The notes under the pieces were generated by a model. That model was given only the letters and a program-made list of their open reading frames with translations. It was not told the DNA's origin and did no database searches. This document shows positions 1-8,057 of a DNA stretch of 36,664 bases, in pieces (the stretch's first letter is position 1; every line of letters begins with the position of its first letter). Source of the DNA: Bodo saltans (taxonomy: Eukaryota > Euglenozoa > Kinetoplastea > Eubodonida > Bodonidae); contig CYKH01001823.1 of assembly GCA_001460835.1 (NCBI GenBank), positions 888-37,551 on the forward strand. Direction: 5' to 3'. Position numbers and translations under genes: made by a program.

Positions 1-137
1 CCCCAGCGGCATCAATTCTTGAAGGAGATCGCATTGACACTCTTTATGGACAAGTCCATTCTGTTTGGGAGAATGCGACTCAAGCCAGAACAACAGAGCT
101 GGAGAACCTGCTCAGTAATATGACCCTCAAGCGGTAG
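1..137 (+). CDS. C-terminal fragment of an unidentified protein (5' end outside window)
   Basis: The frame beginning at base 3 is open to a TAG at 135-137 and gives a polar, helix-prone tail of 44 residues ending MTLKR. A second frame (from base 1) is open only to about 120. I prefer the longer one because its composition (acidic/amphipathic, ELENLLSNM) resembles a natural C-terminus and because the following 190 bases are AT-rich and lead into a pyrimidine tract, as expected of a 3' UTR. No family can be named from this fragment. Confidence 0.4.
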   Translation, partial: PAASILEGDRIDTLYGQVHSVWENATQARTTELENLLSNMTLKR

Positions 138-248
138 AAAACTTTTGGATTACAAGAATTACAAGGAAAAAGTCAAAGAGTTTCTCAGACAAATGCGGGT
201 CGCGCCACTTCGTTGCTCATGGCAAACAGTCAAACACTGATGTCGAAC

Positions 249-325
249 TTTTTTTTTCATACTTTGTTCGCAGCTCGCTTTCGCTATTTCATCGTTTTTT
301 CCCTGTTTGTTTGTTAGGTTTTTAG
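249..325 (+). promoter_or_regulatory. Polypyrimidine tract and trans-splice acceptor upstream of the DCC1-like gene
   Basis: A T/C-rich run (T8 at about 250, then T6, CCCTGTTTGTTTG) ends in AG at 316-317 and again at 324-325, one base before the ATG at 327. This is the arrangement kinetoplastids use for spliced-leader addition. Which AG is used cannot be decided from sequence; use of the last one would leave almost no 5' UTR beyond the leader. Confidence 0.55.
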
Positions 326-326
326 G

Positions 327-1454
327 ATGAACCTTTTCTTGGAAACATCATATGATGAACACGACTTTTTTCGGATTGTGGAAGTTTCTTCGGATTTTGC
401 TGCCACAACAATGTGCCACATAGCAAATGATGTTGACACCCAACTGATTTTGTGCTCACAAGAAAAGACCTTTTCCGTCAGGAAAGTAGAATTTTCGAAT
501 AGCTTACTTGTGACTCGAAAGCGTCGTCGTGACGATGGAACAACGATTCTCGAACGCCAGAGCAGGATGTTTGAAGTGTCAACATGTAACCCCCGATCAA
601 TAGAGGCATATTATGTTTTGAGGATGAATTTCTGCACACTCACTGACATTGAAAGTAACTCGGTCAACACGTCAGGAATGCTCTTGTCGTCCTTAGTTAC
701 GTTGTCGTCGTGCTCATTTTCTGAGCTACGAGTTGAGCTCCTTCGGAGTGGTGCAATCATTTGCAGCGGAAGAGTTCGGCTGCTGCACCCCAGCGTAATA
801 AATCAAGTGGTTGACACTGTGTTTCTTTACCTTGGAACCTCGCAAATTCAGATTGATCAAAAGTCTATGATTGTGAACTGGAAAGAGGTCGAAAAACATT
901 GTGTTCCATCAATGTTTCCACAAGTTGTGCTTGACGCTGTCCGAGCAATCCTTTGTGACGGCCACTTTGAACGGTGTGAATTTGCGTCACTTTCTCTTGA
1001 GCGATGTTTGAAGTTTGCTGCAGCATACGCACTTGAATCAATGAGCGAACCATCGACAACGTTTTTAGGTGATGCAGCACACCCTCTTTGTTGGGTTGGG
1101 TTCTCAGATTTTTATGAAAAATGGAAGAGTCATATTCCCCAAACCGTCCTTGACACTCTAGACCATGAAATGTTGCTCGATGTTCTTCGTGGAAATGTCT
1201 TGTTTAACCCAACAGAAAGCATTTCGCCACAGAAAATTGCCTGGTGCGAATCTTTTTCGTTGCCAAGGAAACTTGAAGAAAGGGTTCGTCAACTCTTCTC
1301 ACTTTCTGGCAACGGGAAATGGAGCTCTCGTGATTTACGACCTTTCGTCGATCCTATTTTGGACTTTGGTCATTCATTTGAGACATCTATAGGAAAAGTC
1401 TGCAAAGATCATAGAGTTCCAGGCAAACCAGTTGTTTACAGCCTTCATGCTTGA
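327..1454 (+). CDS. DCC1: Sister chromatid cohesion protein DCC1-like (CTF18-RFC subunit)
   Basis: The 375-residue product matches DCC1 in length (human and yeast proteins are about 380-390) and in two diagnostic stretches. Residues about 38-62 (LILCSQEKTFSVRKVEFSNS) resemble the N-terminal beta strand region that reads 'lCt..kty.lk...SN.lLl' in DCC1. Residues about 255-370 follow the C-terminal winged-helix plan: FYEKWKSHIP, a leucine-rich segment, FSLPRKLEERVRQLF, W-x3-DLRPFVDPI and a terminal VYSLH. In other eukaryotes DCC1 joins CTF8 and CTF18 in an alternative clamp loader that acts with PCNA in cohesion and replication. The start is the first ATG after a pyrimidine tract. Identification is by remembered family pattern; divergence is considerable but the C-terminal order of motifs is convincing. 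Confidence 0.72.
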   Translation: MNLFLETSYDEHDFFRIVEVSSDFAATTMCHIANDVDTQLILCSQEKTFSVRKVEFSNSLLVTRKRRRDDGTTILERQSRMFEVSTCNPRSIEAYYVLRMNFCTLTDIESNSVNTSGMLLSSLVTLSSCSFSELRVELLRSGAIICSGRVRLLHPSVINQVVDTVFLYLGTSQIQIDQKSMIVNWKEVEKHCVPSMFPQVVLDAVRAILCDGHFERCEFASLSLERCLKFAAAYALESMSEPSTTFLGDAAHPLCWVGFSDFYEKWKSHIPQTVLDTLDHEMLLDVLRGNVLFNPTESISPQKIAWCESFSLPRKLEERVRQLFSLSGNGKWSSRDLRPFVDPILDFGHSFETSIGKVCKDHRVPGKPVVYSLHA

Positions 1455-1519
1455 TCAATTTTGTCGATGATTGCAGTTGTCGATTGATTCGTGTGCGAAT
1501 GAACAAAAAAATGATGACA

Positions 1520-1534
1520 TTGTTTTCTACTCAG
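1520..1534 (+). promoter_or_regulatory. Short polypyrimidine tract and AG acceptor inside a 85-base spacer
   Basis: The run TTGTTTTCTACTCAG ends at 1534, six bases before ATG 1540. It supports treating the downstream frame as a separate trans-spliced gene starting at 1540 rather than an extension of the upstream gene. Confidence 0.5.
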
Positions 1535-1539
1535 TTAAG

Positions 1540-3267
1540 ATGAGCTATGAAGTGGTTTTGAGCCCAAGAGTAATTGGGAGCTTTCATGGAGCCATGACGT
1601 TCTCAGGCTCCTTGAAAAGCCCTGTGAGTTCGCATATTGTACTCAAAAAAACATGGATTATTTGTTCCGAGTTCGTGGCTAAGAAATCAGGCCTGCACGA
1701 AGCATCTCCACTCCAACTTCCACTTCAAATCCTTCTGTTGGTCGTGAAATGGTTGCGGCTTTCACTGATTTCGTGGGATGATGTCCTTCGGCTTGCACGT
1801 CGTCATGGTGGGAACTCATCTTCACCTCTTTTATTCGACCGAACGTCATTCCTTCAAGTACTTGAAGAATCGATCCAAGTCCATCTCATGTCGGTTCCTG
1901 ATCACTCCATTGATCGTTTTTTGCTTGAGCGATGGGATCGCAGCAACGAACTTTCATCGCTTGATTGGTTCTTAGCTACTAGTTTTGAGCAAACACTTGG
2001 CTTCTCGCCAGCCTCTATTTTCACTGGATCAGTCTTGGATGTATTGGTGGCTTATCGCGAGAGGTGGGACTTCTTAGTGTGCACTCTTGCAAATTTTGGA
2101 ATGGACAGCGCAAATGGGATAGTGATGGCTCTTGGCTGCTTGATGAACGATTCGGAAGCTGCATCGCTCATGCCGTCGAATGTGAACGAATTGTTTGACC
2201 TTGCCCCCCAATGGTGTGCACACGTCTTTCATAGTTCGCACGTTGACAAAGATAGCCTTTGGATGACTGCTGCTTTTTGCTCCGTGGTAATTGCACGCAG
2301 ACAAAGCCCTGAGGTGCAGAATGCTGCGCAAATTCGCTCTGCTGTTTTGAACCTTTTTGGTGATACCCTCGGCAGTCTTCTTCTTCCACAAGTTGCTTGG
2401 CGCGAGCGGCTTCGCATTGGCGGCGTTAAGTTGCTCTCAGCAGCCAACGAACAACGCCACGTTCTACGATCTCAACTCGAATTATCAATGCGGCAACTTT
2501 ATATTCACGCTGCAAGCCATGGTGACCAAACAGGTGTTTCGCTTTTGTCAGCTGAAAACCTTGTGCAATTTCTCACAGAGACCGTTTCAACAACAGAGAA
2601 CCTTCACTTGATGGCCTCAATTCTTGAACCTTACATTGGCAATATGGTTCTCAAGTTGCTGGACAAGAACGCAAAGATACTGCGCAGTGCGAAACCCAAA
2701 CGAGATTCAATCTTGATAACGTACAAACTCTTTGTTTGCATTTTAGAGCAAATTTCTCGCATTAACCCGCACTTTGATAATCTTTCGTCGTCACTTGGAG
2801 AATTCTTGCGTCAATTATCGCGTACTGGCTTCGGCCGTGACGCTCGGCGAACCATCGCACATCAAATCGCAGAAGAGTTTCACATGAATGACCTGTGCGT
2901 TAAAATGCAACCGAAAATTTCTCAAGTGTACTTCTACATTGCGAACCAGTTTGCACCGCGAAATGAGAATGCGAAGCATGAGGGAACTCAACGTCAAAAG
3001 TGTTCGTTGACAGCTGCTTCTTTGTTACAAGTTCTTGCCAAGACCACTGTTGTTCCATGTATTGGATCACGTGCAGATGTTTGCCGCATTCTTCGCTCAA
3101 TATGGATGGACCACGGTACCGAAGTCTCGGAGACATTTTTTATTCAAGAAGGTGATTTCGGTCGGTTTGTTTGTGTGCTGGCTTCGTTACCAAAGCTCCA
3201 AGTTCCTATTGATCAAGCCGTCGAAATGATTCTACAGACGTTGTCAAACTTTGTGTTGTACTGTTGA
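1540..3267 (+). CDS. Unrecognised all-alpha protein, 575 residues
   Basis: I do not recognise this protein. From the ATG at 1540 it encodes 575 residues, dominated by long leucine-rich amphipathic segments, with no obvious membrane span, signal peptide, low-complexity tract or metal site. The texture suggests a helical-repeat (HEAT/ARM-like) scaffold, but no regular repeat can be laid out by eye. The frame is open upstream to 1471, but that extension has no ATG, and the splice-acceptor-like tract ending at 1534 favours 1540. It lies 85 bases after the DCC1-like gene, in a different frame. Adjacency in a kinetoplastid array says little about function. Confidence 0.7.
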   Translation: MSYEVVLSPRVIGSFHGAMTFSGSLKSPVSSHIVLKKTWIICSEFVAKKSGLHEASPLQLPLQILLLVVKWLRLSLISWDDVLRLARRHGGNSSSPLLFDRTSFLQVLEESIQVHLMSVPDHSIDRFLLERWDRSNELSSLDWFLATSFEQTLGFSPASIFTGSVLDVLVAYRERWDFLVCTLANFGMDSANGIVMALGCLMNDSEAASLMPSNVNELFDLAPQWCAHVFHSSHVDKDSLWMTAAFCSVVIARRQSPEVQNAAQIRSAVLNLFGDTLGSLLLPQVAWRERLRIGGVKLLSAANEQRHVLRSQLELSMRQLYIHAASHGDQTGVSLLSAENLVQFLTETVSTTENLHLMASILEPYIGNMVLKLLDKNAKILRSAKPKRDSILITYKLFVCILEQISRINPHFDNLSSSLGEFLRQLSRTGFGRDARRTIAHQIAEEFHMNDLCVKMQPKISQVYFYIANQFAPRNENAKHEGTQRQKCSLTAASLLQVLAKTTVVPCIGSRADVCRILRSIWMDHGTEVSETFFIQEGDFGRFVCVLASLPKLQVPIDQAVEMILQTLSNFVLYC

Positions 3268-3326
3268 CCTGTACATTTGAGAGCAACCCCCAATTTTGTG
3301 CCCCAACTATCGAAATTGCCGCAAGT

Positions 3327-3362
3327 TCTATTTTACCTCTTCTCATACCTCTCCTTTTTGAG
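3327..3362 (+). promoter_or_regulatory. Polypyrimidine tract and AG acceptor for the epimerase gene
   Basis: A 34-base stretch that is almost entirely T/C with occasional A ends in AG at 3361-3362, four bases before ATG 3367. Read in frame it would add a false hydrophobic N-terminus (VLFYLFSYLSF) to the epimerase, so it decides the start codon. Confidence 0.6.
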
Positions 3363-3366
3363 GAGA

Positions 3367-4365
3367 ATGAAAGTTCTCGTCTGTGGCGGTGCGGGGTACA
3401 TCGGCTCGCACGTTGTGCGTGAGATGGTTCGATCCTCCCAGCACAAAGTTGTTGTTCTCGATTTGCTCGCTGCAACTCACGGCCACAAGAGTCACATCGA
3501 GACAGGAGTTCCTCTTGAAGTTGGTGATGTGCGCGATGAGGCATTCCTGGAGCGTGTTTTTAGCGAGCATAAGCCTGACGCAGTCATTCACATGTGCGCC
3601 TGGCTCTCCGTTCCAGAATCTGTCCGCGAACCACTTGCGTACTTCGATAACAATGTTGTGGGAACCCTTCGCGTTCTACAAGCAATGAAAAACCATGGAT
3701 GCAAGCAAATCGTTTTTTCGAGCACTGCTGCGCTCTTTGGAACTCCTGAATCTACTCCGATAAAGCCAGATGCGCGTAAGGCACCCGAAAGTCCCTACGG
3801 TGACACCAAATTTGCTGCAGAGCTAATGATTAATGCTTGTGAAACGGCTTATGGCATTCGTGGAGTTCATCTTCGGTATTTTAATGCTTGTGGAGCCCAT
3901 GTCGACGGTGACATCGGTGAGACCCACGACCCTGAAACTCACTTGATTCCTCTTGTTTTGCAAGTCGCGCTCGGTCAGCGAGATCATATCAAGATTTTTG
4001 GCACTGACTATGCAACGCCAGATGGAACTTGTGTGCGCGATTACGTTCACGTGACAGATCTTAGCACTGCTCACATCCAGGCGCTTGACTACCTCGAGAA
4101 AGGTGGCAAAACCGACGCGTTCAATCTTGGATTGGCAGATGGGTTTTCCGTCAAAGAAGTGATTGAGTCATGCAGGAAGGTAACTGGCCACCCAATTCCT
4201 GCCGTGTTGGCTCCGCGTCGTGAGGGTGATCCACCAATTCTAGTTGCTTCTGGCGAAAAAGCGAAAAGTATCCTCGGCTGGAAGCCTCAGTTCGACACAA
4301 TCGAAAAAATCATTGAAACTGCATGGAAGTTTCATGTTTCTCACCCTAAGGGGTACAAATGTTAG
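3367..4365 (+). CDS. GALE: UDP-glucose 4-epimerase
   Basis: This NAD-dependent short-chain dehydrogenase/reductase interconverts UDP-glucose and UDP-galactose, the only galactose donor route in trypanosomatids. The 332 residues match the family's usual 330-350. Visible motifs are the Rossmann dinucleotide loop GGAGYIGSH at residues 7-15, the catalytic Ser region SSTAALFG, the YxxxK pair in YGDTK, the substrate-binding YFNACGA, and the conserved RDYVHVTDL and RREGDPP segments. Trypanosome GALE is glycosomal, but this chain ends YKC, not an SKL-like PTS1, and starts directly with the nucleotide fold, so no import signal is visible; it may be cytosolic. The sequence reads much like bacterial GalE, so lateral origin is possible but untested. 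Confidence 0.95.
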   Translation: MKVLVCGGAGYIGSHVVREMVRSSQHKVVVLDLLAATHGHKSHIETGVPLEVGDVRDEAFLERVFSEHKPDAVIHMCAWLSVPESVREPLAYFDNNVVGTLRVLQAMKNHGCKQIVFSSTAALFGTPESTPIKPDARKAPESPYGDTKFAAELMINACETAYGIRGVHLRYFNACGAHVDGDIGETHDPETHLIPLVLQVALGQRDHIKIFGTDYATPDGTCVRDYVHVTDLSTAHIQALDYLEKGGKTDAFNLGLADGFSVKEVIESCRKVTGHPIPAVLAPRREGDPPILVASGEKAKSILGWKPQFDTIEKIIETAWKFHVSHPKGYKC

Positions 4366-4460
4366 CGCCGTGATTTTTCAAAGTTTTGCTTGTGCTCAAT
4401 TTCATGAAGTAATAACATCTTTTCCCACTGATGAGGCTTGTCATGCAAATTGAAATGAAG

Positions 4461-4480
4461 TTTCTGTTTCTTTCTTCAAG
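4461..4480 (+). promoter_or_regulatory. Polypyrimidine tract and AG acceptor for the BAG/ubiquitin-like gene
   Basis: The run TTTCTGTTTCTTTCTTCAAG ends in AG at 4479-4480, five bases before ATG 4486. Confidence 0.6.
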
Positions 4481-4485
4481 GTAGG

Positions 4486-5403
4486 ATGACCTTCCACTCG
4501 CCACAAAGCACTGAGAGCGAGATTCTTACATTGAAGACGACCAGAGGCGAGCGAATTGACATCGTTGTTCCTCCAAATGCCACAGTTGAACAGGCAATCG
4601 CCACGCTCGTGCAGCAACATCAGTATCATCCAACAACAAAATTGATGGCCGGCCGTGAGATACTGAGCCCCAAGCGTCACGTGAACGAGTTTGCGGATGG
4701 GAGCCTTCTTATTGTTGGAGCGGCTACAACCGCATCGCGAAACAAGAGTCCACAGCCAAGCAGCAAGATTCGCTCAACGTTCCACCATGGCAGCAGCGCG
4801 CAGTCTCCTCAACACCTCGGAGAACACTCGCACAGCTCATCGCCATCTCATCCTACTGGCCGCACCTCTCAACAAGAATCTCCAACATCGGCGTCAACTC
4901 CACAGCGAAGCACGACACCGCAGCCAGAGAAGATGACTCTCACTGGCATCATTCCTGCTATGAACAAAGCGATTACGATCAATTTATTCGGTCACGCTAC
5001 GGTGGCAGATCTCTTGACAGCTGCTATAAGCATTGATGCCAGGCTTGCGGGATGCAGACTTGCCTTCAGAGGAAAATTCGTGAATGTTCCAACTGACAAA
5101 CCCCTTCATTCCCTCGGAATCAGAGAGGGTGATTCTGTTCATCTCGCAACTGGGGCTTTTCGCGATATTAATCTCTTGAGCTTGTACCGAATTGAAGAAG
5201 ATTTGCACCGAATTCAAGGGCAAATGGAAAAGCAGCTTTCCGAGTTGGAGCGAAAAGCGTTGTATGAGGAGCTCATGCGTGTTCTGTTCCGGACTGATGA
5301 TTTGCAAGAGTTGGAAGGAGAGCTACGACTGAGGCGCAAAGAACTGGTCAAGACCATCACCGCCATGCAAGATGCCCTGAAGCCTCCCACCGTCCATGCA
5401 TAG
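4486..5403 (+). CDS. BAG-domain protein with two ubiquitin-like domains
   Basis: Probable Hsp70/Hsc70 nucleotide-exchange cochaperone. Residues about 13-78 form one ubiquitin-like unit (beta hairpin, helix TVEQAIATLVQQ, then LMAGREILSP and a closing GSLLIVG). Residues 79-149 are a Ser/Pro/His/Gln-rich linker. Residues about 150-223 form a second ubiquitin-like unit with the classic LAFRGKFVN ... LHSLGIREGDSVHL pattern. Residues about 232-297 are a helical BAG domain: LYEELMRVLF followed by LEGELRLRRKELVKTI, which matches the 'ELLMR.LLkLD ... LRr.RK.LV..Iq' signature. BAG proteins with one ubiquitin-like domain are familiar in plants and animals; two is less usual. No C-terminal di-glycine is present in either unit, so neither is a conjugatable ubiquitin. 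Confidence 0.8.
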   Translation: MTFHSPQSTESEILTLKTTRGERIDIVVPPNATVEQAIATLVQQHQYHPTTKLMAGREILSPKRHVNEFADGSLLIVGAATTASRNKSPQPSSKIRSTFHHGSSAQSPQHLGEHSHSSSPSHPTGRTSQQESPTSASTPQRSTTPQPEKMTLTGIIPAMNKAITINLFGHATVADLLTAAISIDARLAGCRLAFRGKFVNVPTDKPLHSLGIREGDSVHLATGAFRDINLLSLYRIEEDLHRIQGQMEKQLSELERKALYEELMRVLFRTDDLQELEGELRLRRKELVKTITAMQDALKPPTVHA

Positions 5404-5767
5404 AGCAAACGCCAAATGAGAAAGTCAACGGAAGTGAGTTTGCAATGCGCGAGTGCGGTGGCGAGATATTCAGAATCTATTTCCTACTGACTATTTAATG
5501 GTGTTTCCTACCCCTCGAAGTAACACACAAAGCAGTAACGGCGAATGACTTTGAATTTTTTTCTGCATCCTGCCAGTACGTGACCTTCGTTTCTTTCGCT
5601 GAGATCCAGTAAGTGATAACGGCAATCCTCCAAAGTTCAAGCATTTCGCTCGAGGAGGTTCATACACTCACAGATTTTTTTGATTCAACACAAACCATTT
5701 GGATAAACCAACGCGAGTGAAAAGCATCAAACACTTAAATAGTGGCCGCCAAGTCCCATTCAAAAAA
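5404..5767 (+). other. Intergenic spacer, 3' UTR of BAG gene and 5' UTR of CCCH gene
   Basis: There is no credible coding sequence. It holds several short T-rich stretches (about 5550-5560 and 5675-5700) and AG dinucleotides that could serve as splice acceptors for the CCCH gene, but none is as clean as elsewhere. The leader between 5700 and 5767 contains no ATG in any frame before 5768. Confidence 0.5.
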
Positions 5768-6931
5768 ATGTCTTCAGCAGCTTCTACCGGGAGCCGTAGC
5801 TCTAAGAAGCAAAAAGGTAAGAAATGGGAGCCTTTGGCTCTGCCTTCAGAAGACGTTTTGTCTTCCGCAACATCCCAAGACGCTCTCAGTGCCATCCCGC
5901 TACCAACGGGGTACACAATTCGATTTTTTCCTCATGACATGCGCCTCATGTACACTGCGCCATCGAAGCACATCCGGTTGACTCAAGGCGTAATCGACTA
6001 TGTCCGAGAGCACAACCAACAAGGACCAAGCAAAACCAAAGCAAAATTATTCCTTTGCACAATGTTTGAGAGACATGGGTCATGCGAGAATGGTTTCATG
6101 TGCCGCGAAGTCCATTGCGATCTGAAAGTTTCAAATGCGAAAGTGAGATCGCTGGTTCCCCCGTCCGTTATTGCTGCATCGCGACCAGCGGCTGTTTTAG
6201 ATGAGGAAACCAACCCACTCCATGACGTGTCGTCACACGTTGGTCTTGACGTTGTGAGTGAGTTAGAGAGCAGTATGACTTCAGATGCGGATTTCTCATC
6301 CAGTGCTGCGTCGTCGACAACGTCGACCGTCGGGAAGTTGACGCTTGCGTTGGTTGATCCAGATGACGACGAAGTCGTGTGTACTGCAGTGCACATGCGG
6401 AACGCACCTGAGGACGCACACCCACGACTCCCACCAGGTGTCGTCTACCGATTAGCACTCCCAAACATGCAGAGCCCTAGCGACGATATTCCGTCGGAGA
6501 AAGTGTTTGTGACCAAAGGCGCCAAAGATTACTATGATCAAATGATCTCCGGCGAAACACCGACAATGAACATGCAACACTGTGCCCACTTTTCGAAGAA
6601 CGGAATGTGCTGCTTTGGCTCCGATTGCCAATTCGTTCATGTTGCCCAGTATCGAAAGATTTGCGGCATCAACGACACGGATAGCTCTGGTGCTGAGAGT
6701 ACTGGAGGACGCGCAAATGCACAAGGTAGTGGAGCTCGTCGCCGTTCCAACAGCGAACATTCCAGTCACGGAAGTGGAAAGGGGTCTGACCGCGGATTGT
6801 CACGCACAAGTTCAGGATCCTCCCTTTCTAAGAACAAGAATGGTGGTGCTAAGAAGAGTGGTTCCAACCTCACCGCGCAGTCACTTGCTAACCACGTTTT
6901 CTGTTGTCGAAGGCATGATGCTCCAAAATAA
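5768..6931 (+). CDS. CCCH zinc-finger protein, two fingers (probably 5' part of a longer gene)
   Basis: Probable post-transcriptional regulator binding mRNA; in kinetoplastids such proteins replace most transcriptional control. From ATG 5768 it has 387 residues. Two C-x8-C-x5-C-x3-H fingers are exact: C97/C106/C112/H116 and C272/C281/C287/H291. Each is preceded by a similar stretch (LPTG..IRFFPHDM ... LTQGVIDY at 47-78; LPPG..YRLALPNM ... VTKGAKDY at 222-256), so the protein seems built from a duplicated module. The tail is Ser/Gly/Lys-rich. The frame ends at 6931 shortly after GTTTTC; dropping one T of the T4 run at about 6897-6900 would fuse it with the Q-rich frame ending at 8057, giving about 760 residues. 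ATG 5768 is preferred over the frame's upstream extension, which has no ATG. Confidence 0.85.
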   Translation: MSSAASTGSRSSKKQKGKKWEPLALPSEDVLSSATSQDALSAIPLPTGYTIRFFPHDMRLMYTAPSKHIRLTQGVIDYVREHNQQGPSKTKAKLFLCTMFERHGSCENGFMCREVHCDLKVSNAKVRSLVPPSVIAASRPAAVLDEETNPLHDVSSHVGLDVVSELESSMTSDADFSSSAASSTTSTVGKLTLALVDPDDDEVVCTAVHMRNAPEDAHPRLPPGVVYRLALPNMQSPSDDIPSEKVFVTKGAKDYYDQMISGETPTMNMQHCAHFSKNGMCCFGSDCQFVHVAQYRKICGINDTDSSGAESTGGRANAQGSGARRRSNSEHSSHGSGKGSDRGLSRTSSGSSLSKNKNGGAKKSGSNLTAQSLANHVFCCRRHDAPK

Positions 6932-8057
6932 TTTGAACAATGGTCTTTCCATCGCAAGTCCTGTTGCGCTGCCATTCAAACATCACGAACCATTCCAGTC
7001 GGTTGTCGTTGGACTTCCTCCACAGCAGCAGCAACAACAACAGCAACAGACGCAATACGCTGCGTACCAACAACAGTTGCTTCAGCACCAACAACAACAG
7101 CAGTTTGCCGCAACTAATGTGATTAGCGTTGGCGGTCAGCAGTTCTTCTCTCCACACCAGCTGACTGCGGCACCTCAACAACAGTATTACGCTGCTGGTG
7201 GAGGTGGGCAAGCATTCATTGGCGTCCCTCCCACAGCTCAGCAGCAGCAACTTCCCGCGCAACTGCAACCTCAGCACCCGCCTCAATACGGCGGGAATAA
7301 TGGACAGCAGCAACAACTACAGTTTGTGTATCAGCAGCAGCCTCAAGCTCACCAGCCTCAGCAGCCGCAAACATTTTATTTTGCCACTCCAGGCACAACT
7401 GCAGCCACTGGGGGGAGATCAACACCCCCTCAGCAGCAACAGCAACTGTACCACCAGCAAATTAGCGTCGGGGCAGCCCCTAACTCCACTCAGCAGCAGC
7501 TACCATCACAGCAGCAGCAGCAATGGCAACATCAACCACAACAGGCAGTCGCCGGTCAACAACAGCAAGGAGCGCAGGCGCAACAACAAGTGTACTACGT
7601 GATCTCTCCTCAGCAGCAACAACAGCAGTACGTGCAACAATCGGCAGCAGCAGCAGCTCAGCAACAAGGAAGTCAAGCTGCACAGCACCAACAACAGCAG
7701 CGGTACTTCGTCGTGTCGCCTCAGCAGCAACAGCAACAACAGATGATTATGGGGGGCAACGTTGGGTTCTCCGCACAGCAACAACAGTACTATCAACAGC
7801 AGCAGCAATTTGGTTCTCCACAGTCCTACACTGTTCCAGGAGCATCAGCTGCCGGTGCTGGTAGTGGTGGTGCAGCAGCGCACCAACCCATGTACTTCGC
7901 CCAGCAGTCGGCATCTCCACAAGCAGCAGGCCAACAAGTGCAACAGCCGCAGCAACAACCGCAACCTCAGTCGGCAGCTGCATCAGCTTCACTGCCGTTT
8001 TCTTCCGGTGGCAGTATCGGCACGTTTCTACCCCCCGGTGCAAGCAATCCATGGTAG
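6915..8057 (+). CDS. Gln-rich low-complexity region, probable frame-shifted C-terminus of the CCCH protein
   Basis: From the ATG pair at 6915/6918 this frame gives 380 residues, very rich in glutamine (runs of 4-9 Q encoded by mixed CAG/CAA), with Ala, Pro, Tyr, Gly and recurring YYVISPQQQQ or RYFVVSPQQQQ segments, ending SNPW. Mixed Q codons argue for selection on protein rather than a simple triplet expansion. It overlaps the CCCH frame by 17 bases and there is no room for a splice acceptor or polyadenylation site between them. The simplest reading is therefore one gene with a 1-base frameshift near 6897-6900. Q-rich, prion-like tails are common in RNA-granule proteins. A separate gene remains possible but less likely. 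Confidence 0.65.
   Translation: MMLQNNLNNGLSIASPVALPFKHHEPFQSVVVGLPPQQQQQQQQQTQYAAYQQQLLQHQQQQQFAATNVISVGGQQFFSPHQLTAAPQQQYYAAGGGGQAFIGVPPTAQQQQLPAQLQPQHPPQYGGNNGQQQQLQFVYQQQPQAHQPQQPQTFYFATPGTTAATGGRSTPPQQQQQLYHQQISVGAAPNSTQQQLPSQQQQQWQHQPQQAVAGQQQQGAQAQQQVYYVISPQQQQQQYVQQSAAAAAQQQGSQAAQHQQQQRYFVVSPQQQQQQQMIMGGNVGFSAQQQQYYQQQQQFGSPQSYTVPGASAAGAGSGGAAAHQPMYFAQQSASPQAAGQQVQQPQQQPQPQSAAASASLPFSSGGSIGTFLPPGASNPW

Noticed and set aside
1441-1545. DCC1-like frame and the following 575-residue frame as one gene split by a frameshift
   Set aside because: Each frame has its own stop (TGA 1452-1454 and TGA 1468-1470), so a single indel cannot join them. The first protein already has a complete DCC1 C-terminus, and a splice-acceptor-like tract precedes ATG 1540.
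6888-8052. Long Leu-rich reading frames on the minus strand opposite the Q-rich region
   Set aside because: They are shadows of CAG/CAA repeats (CTG/TTG on the other strand) and no other gene lies on the minus strand.
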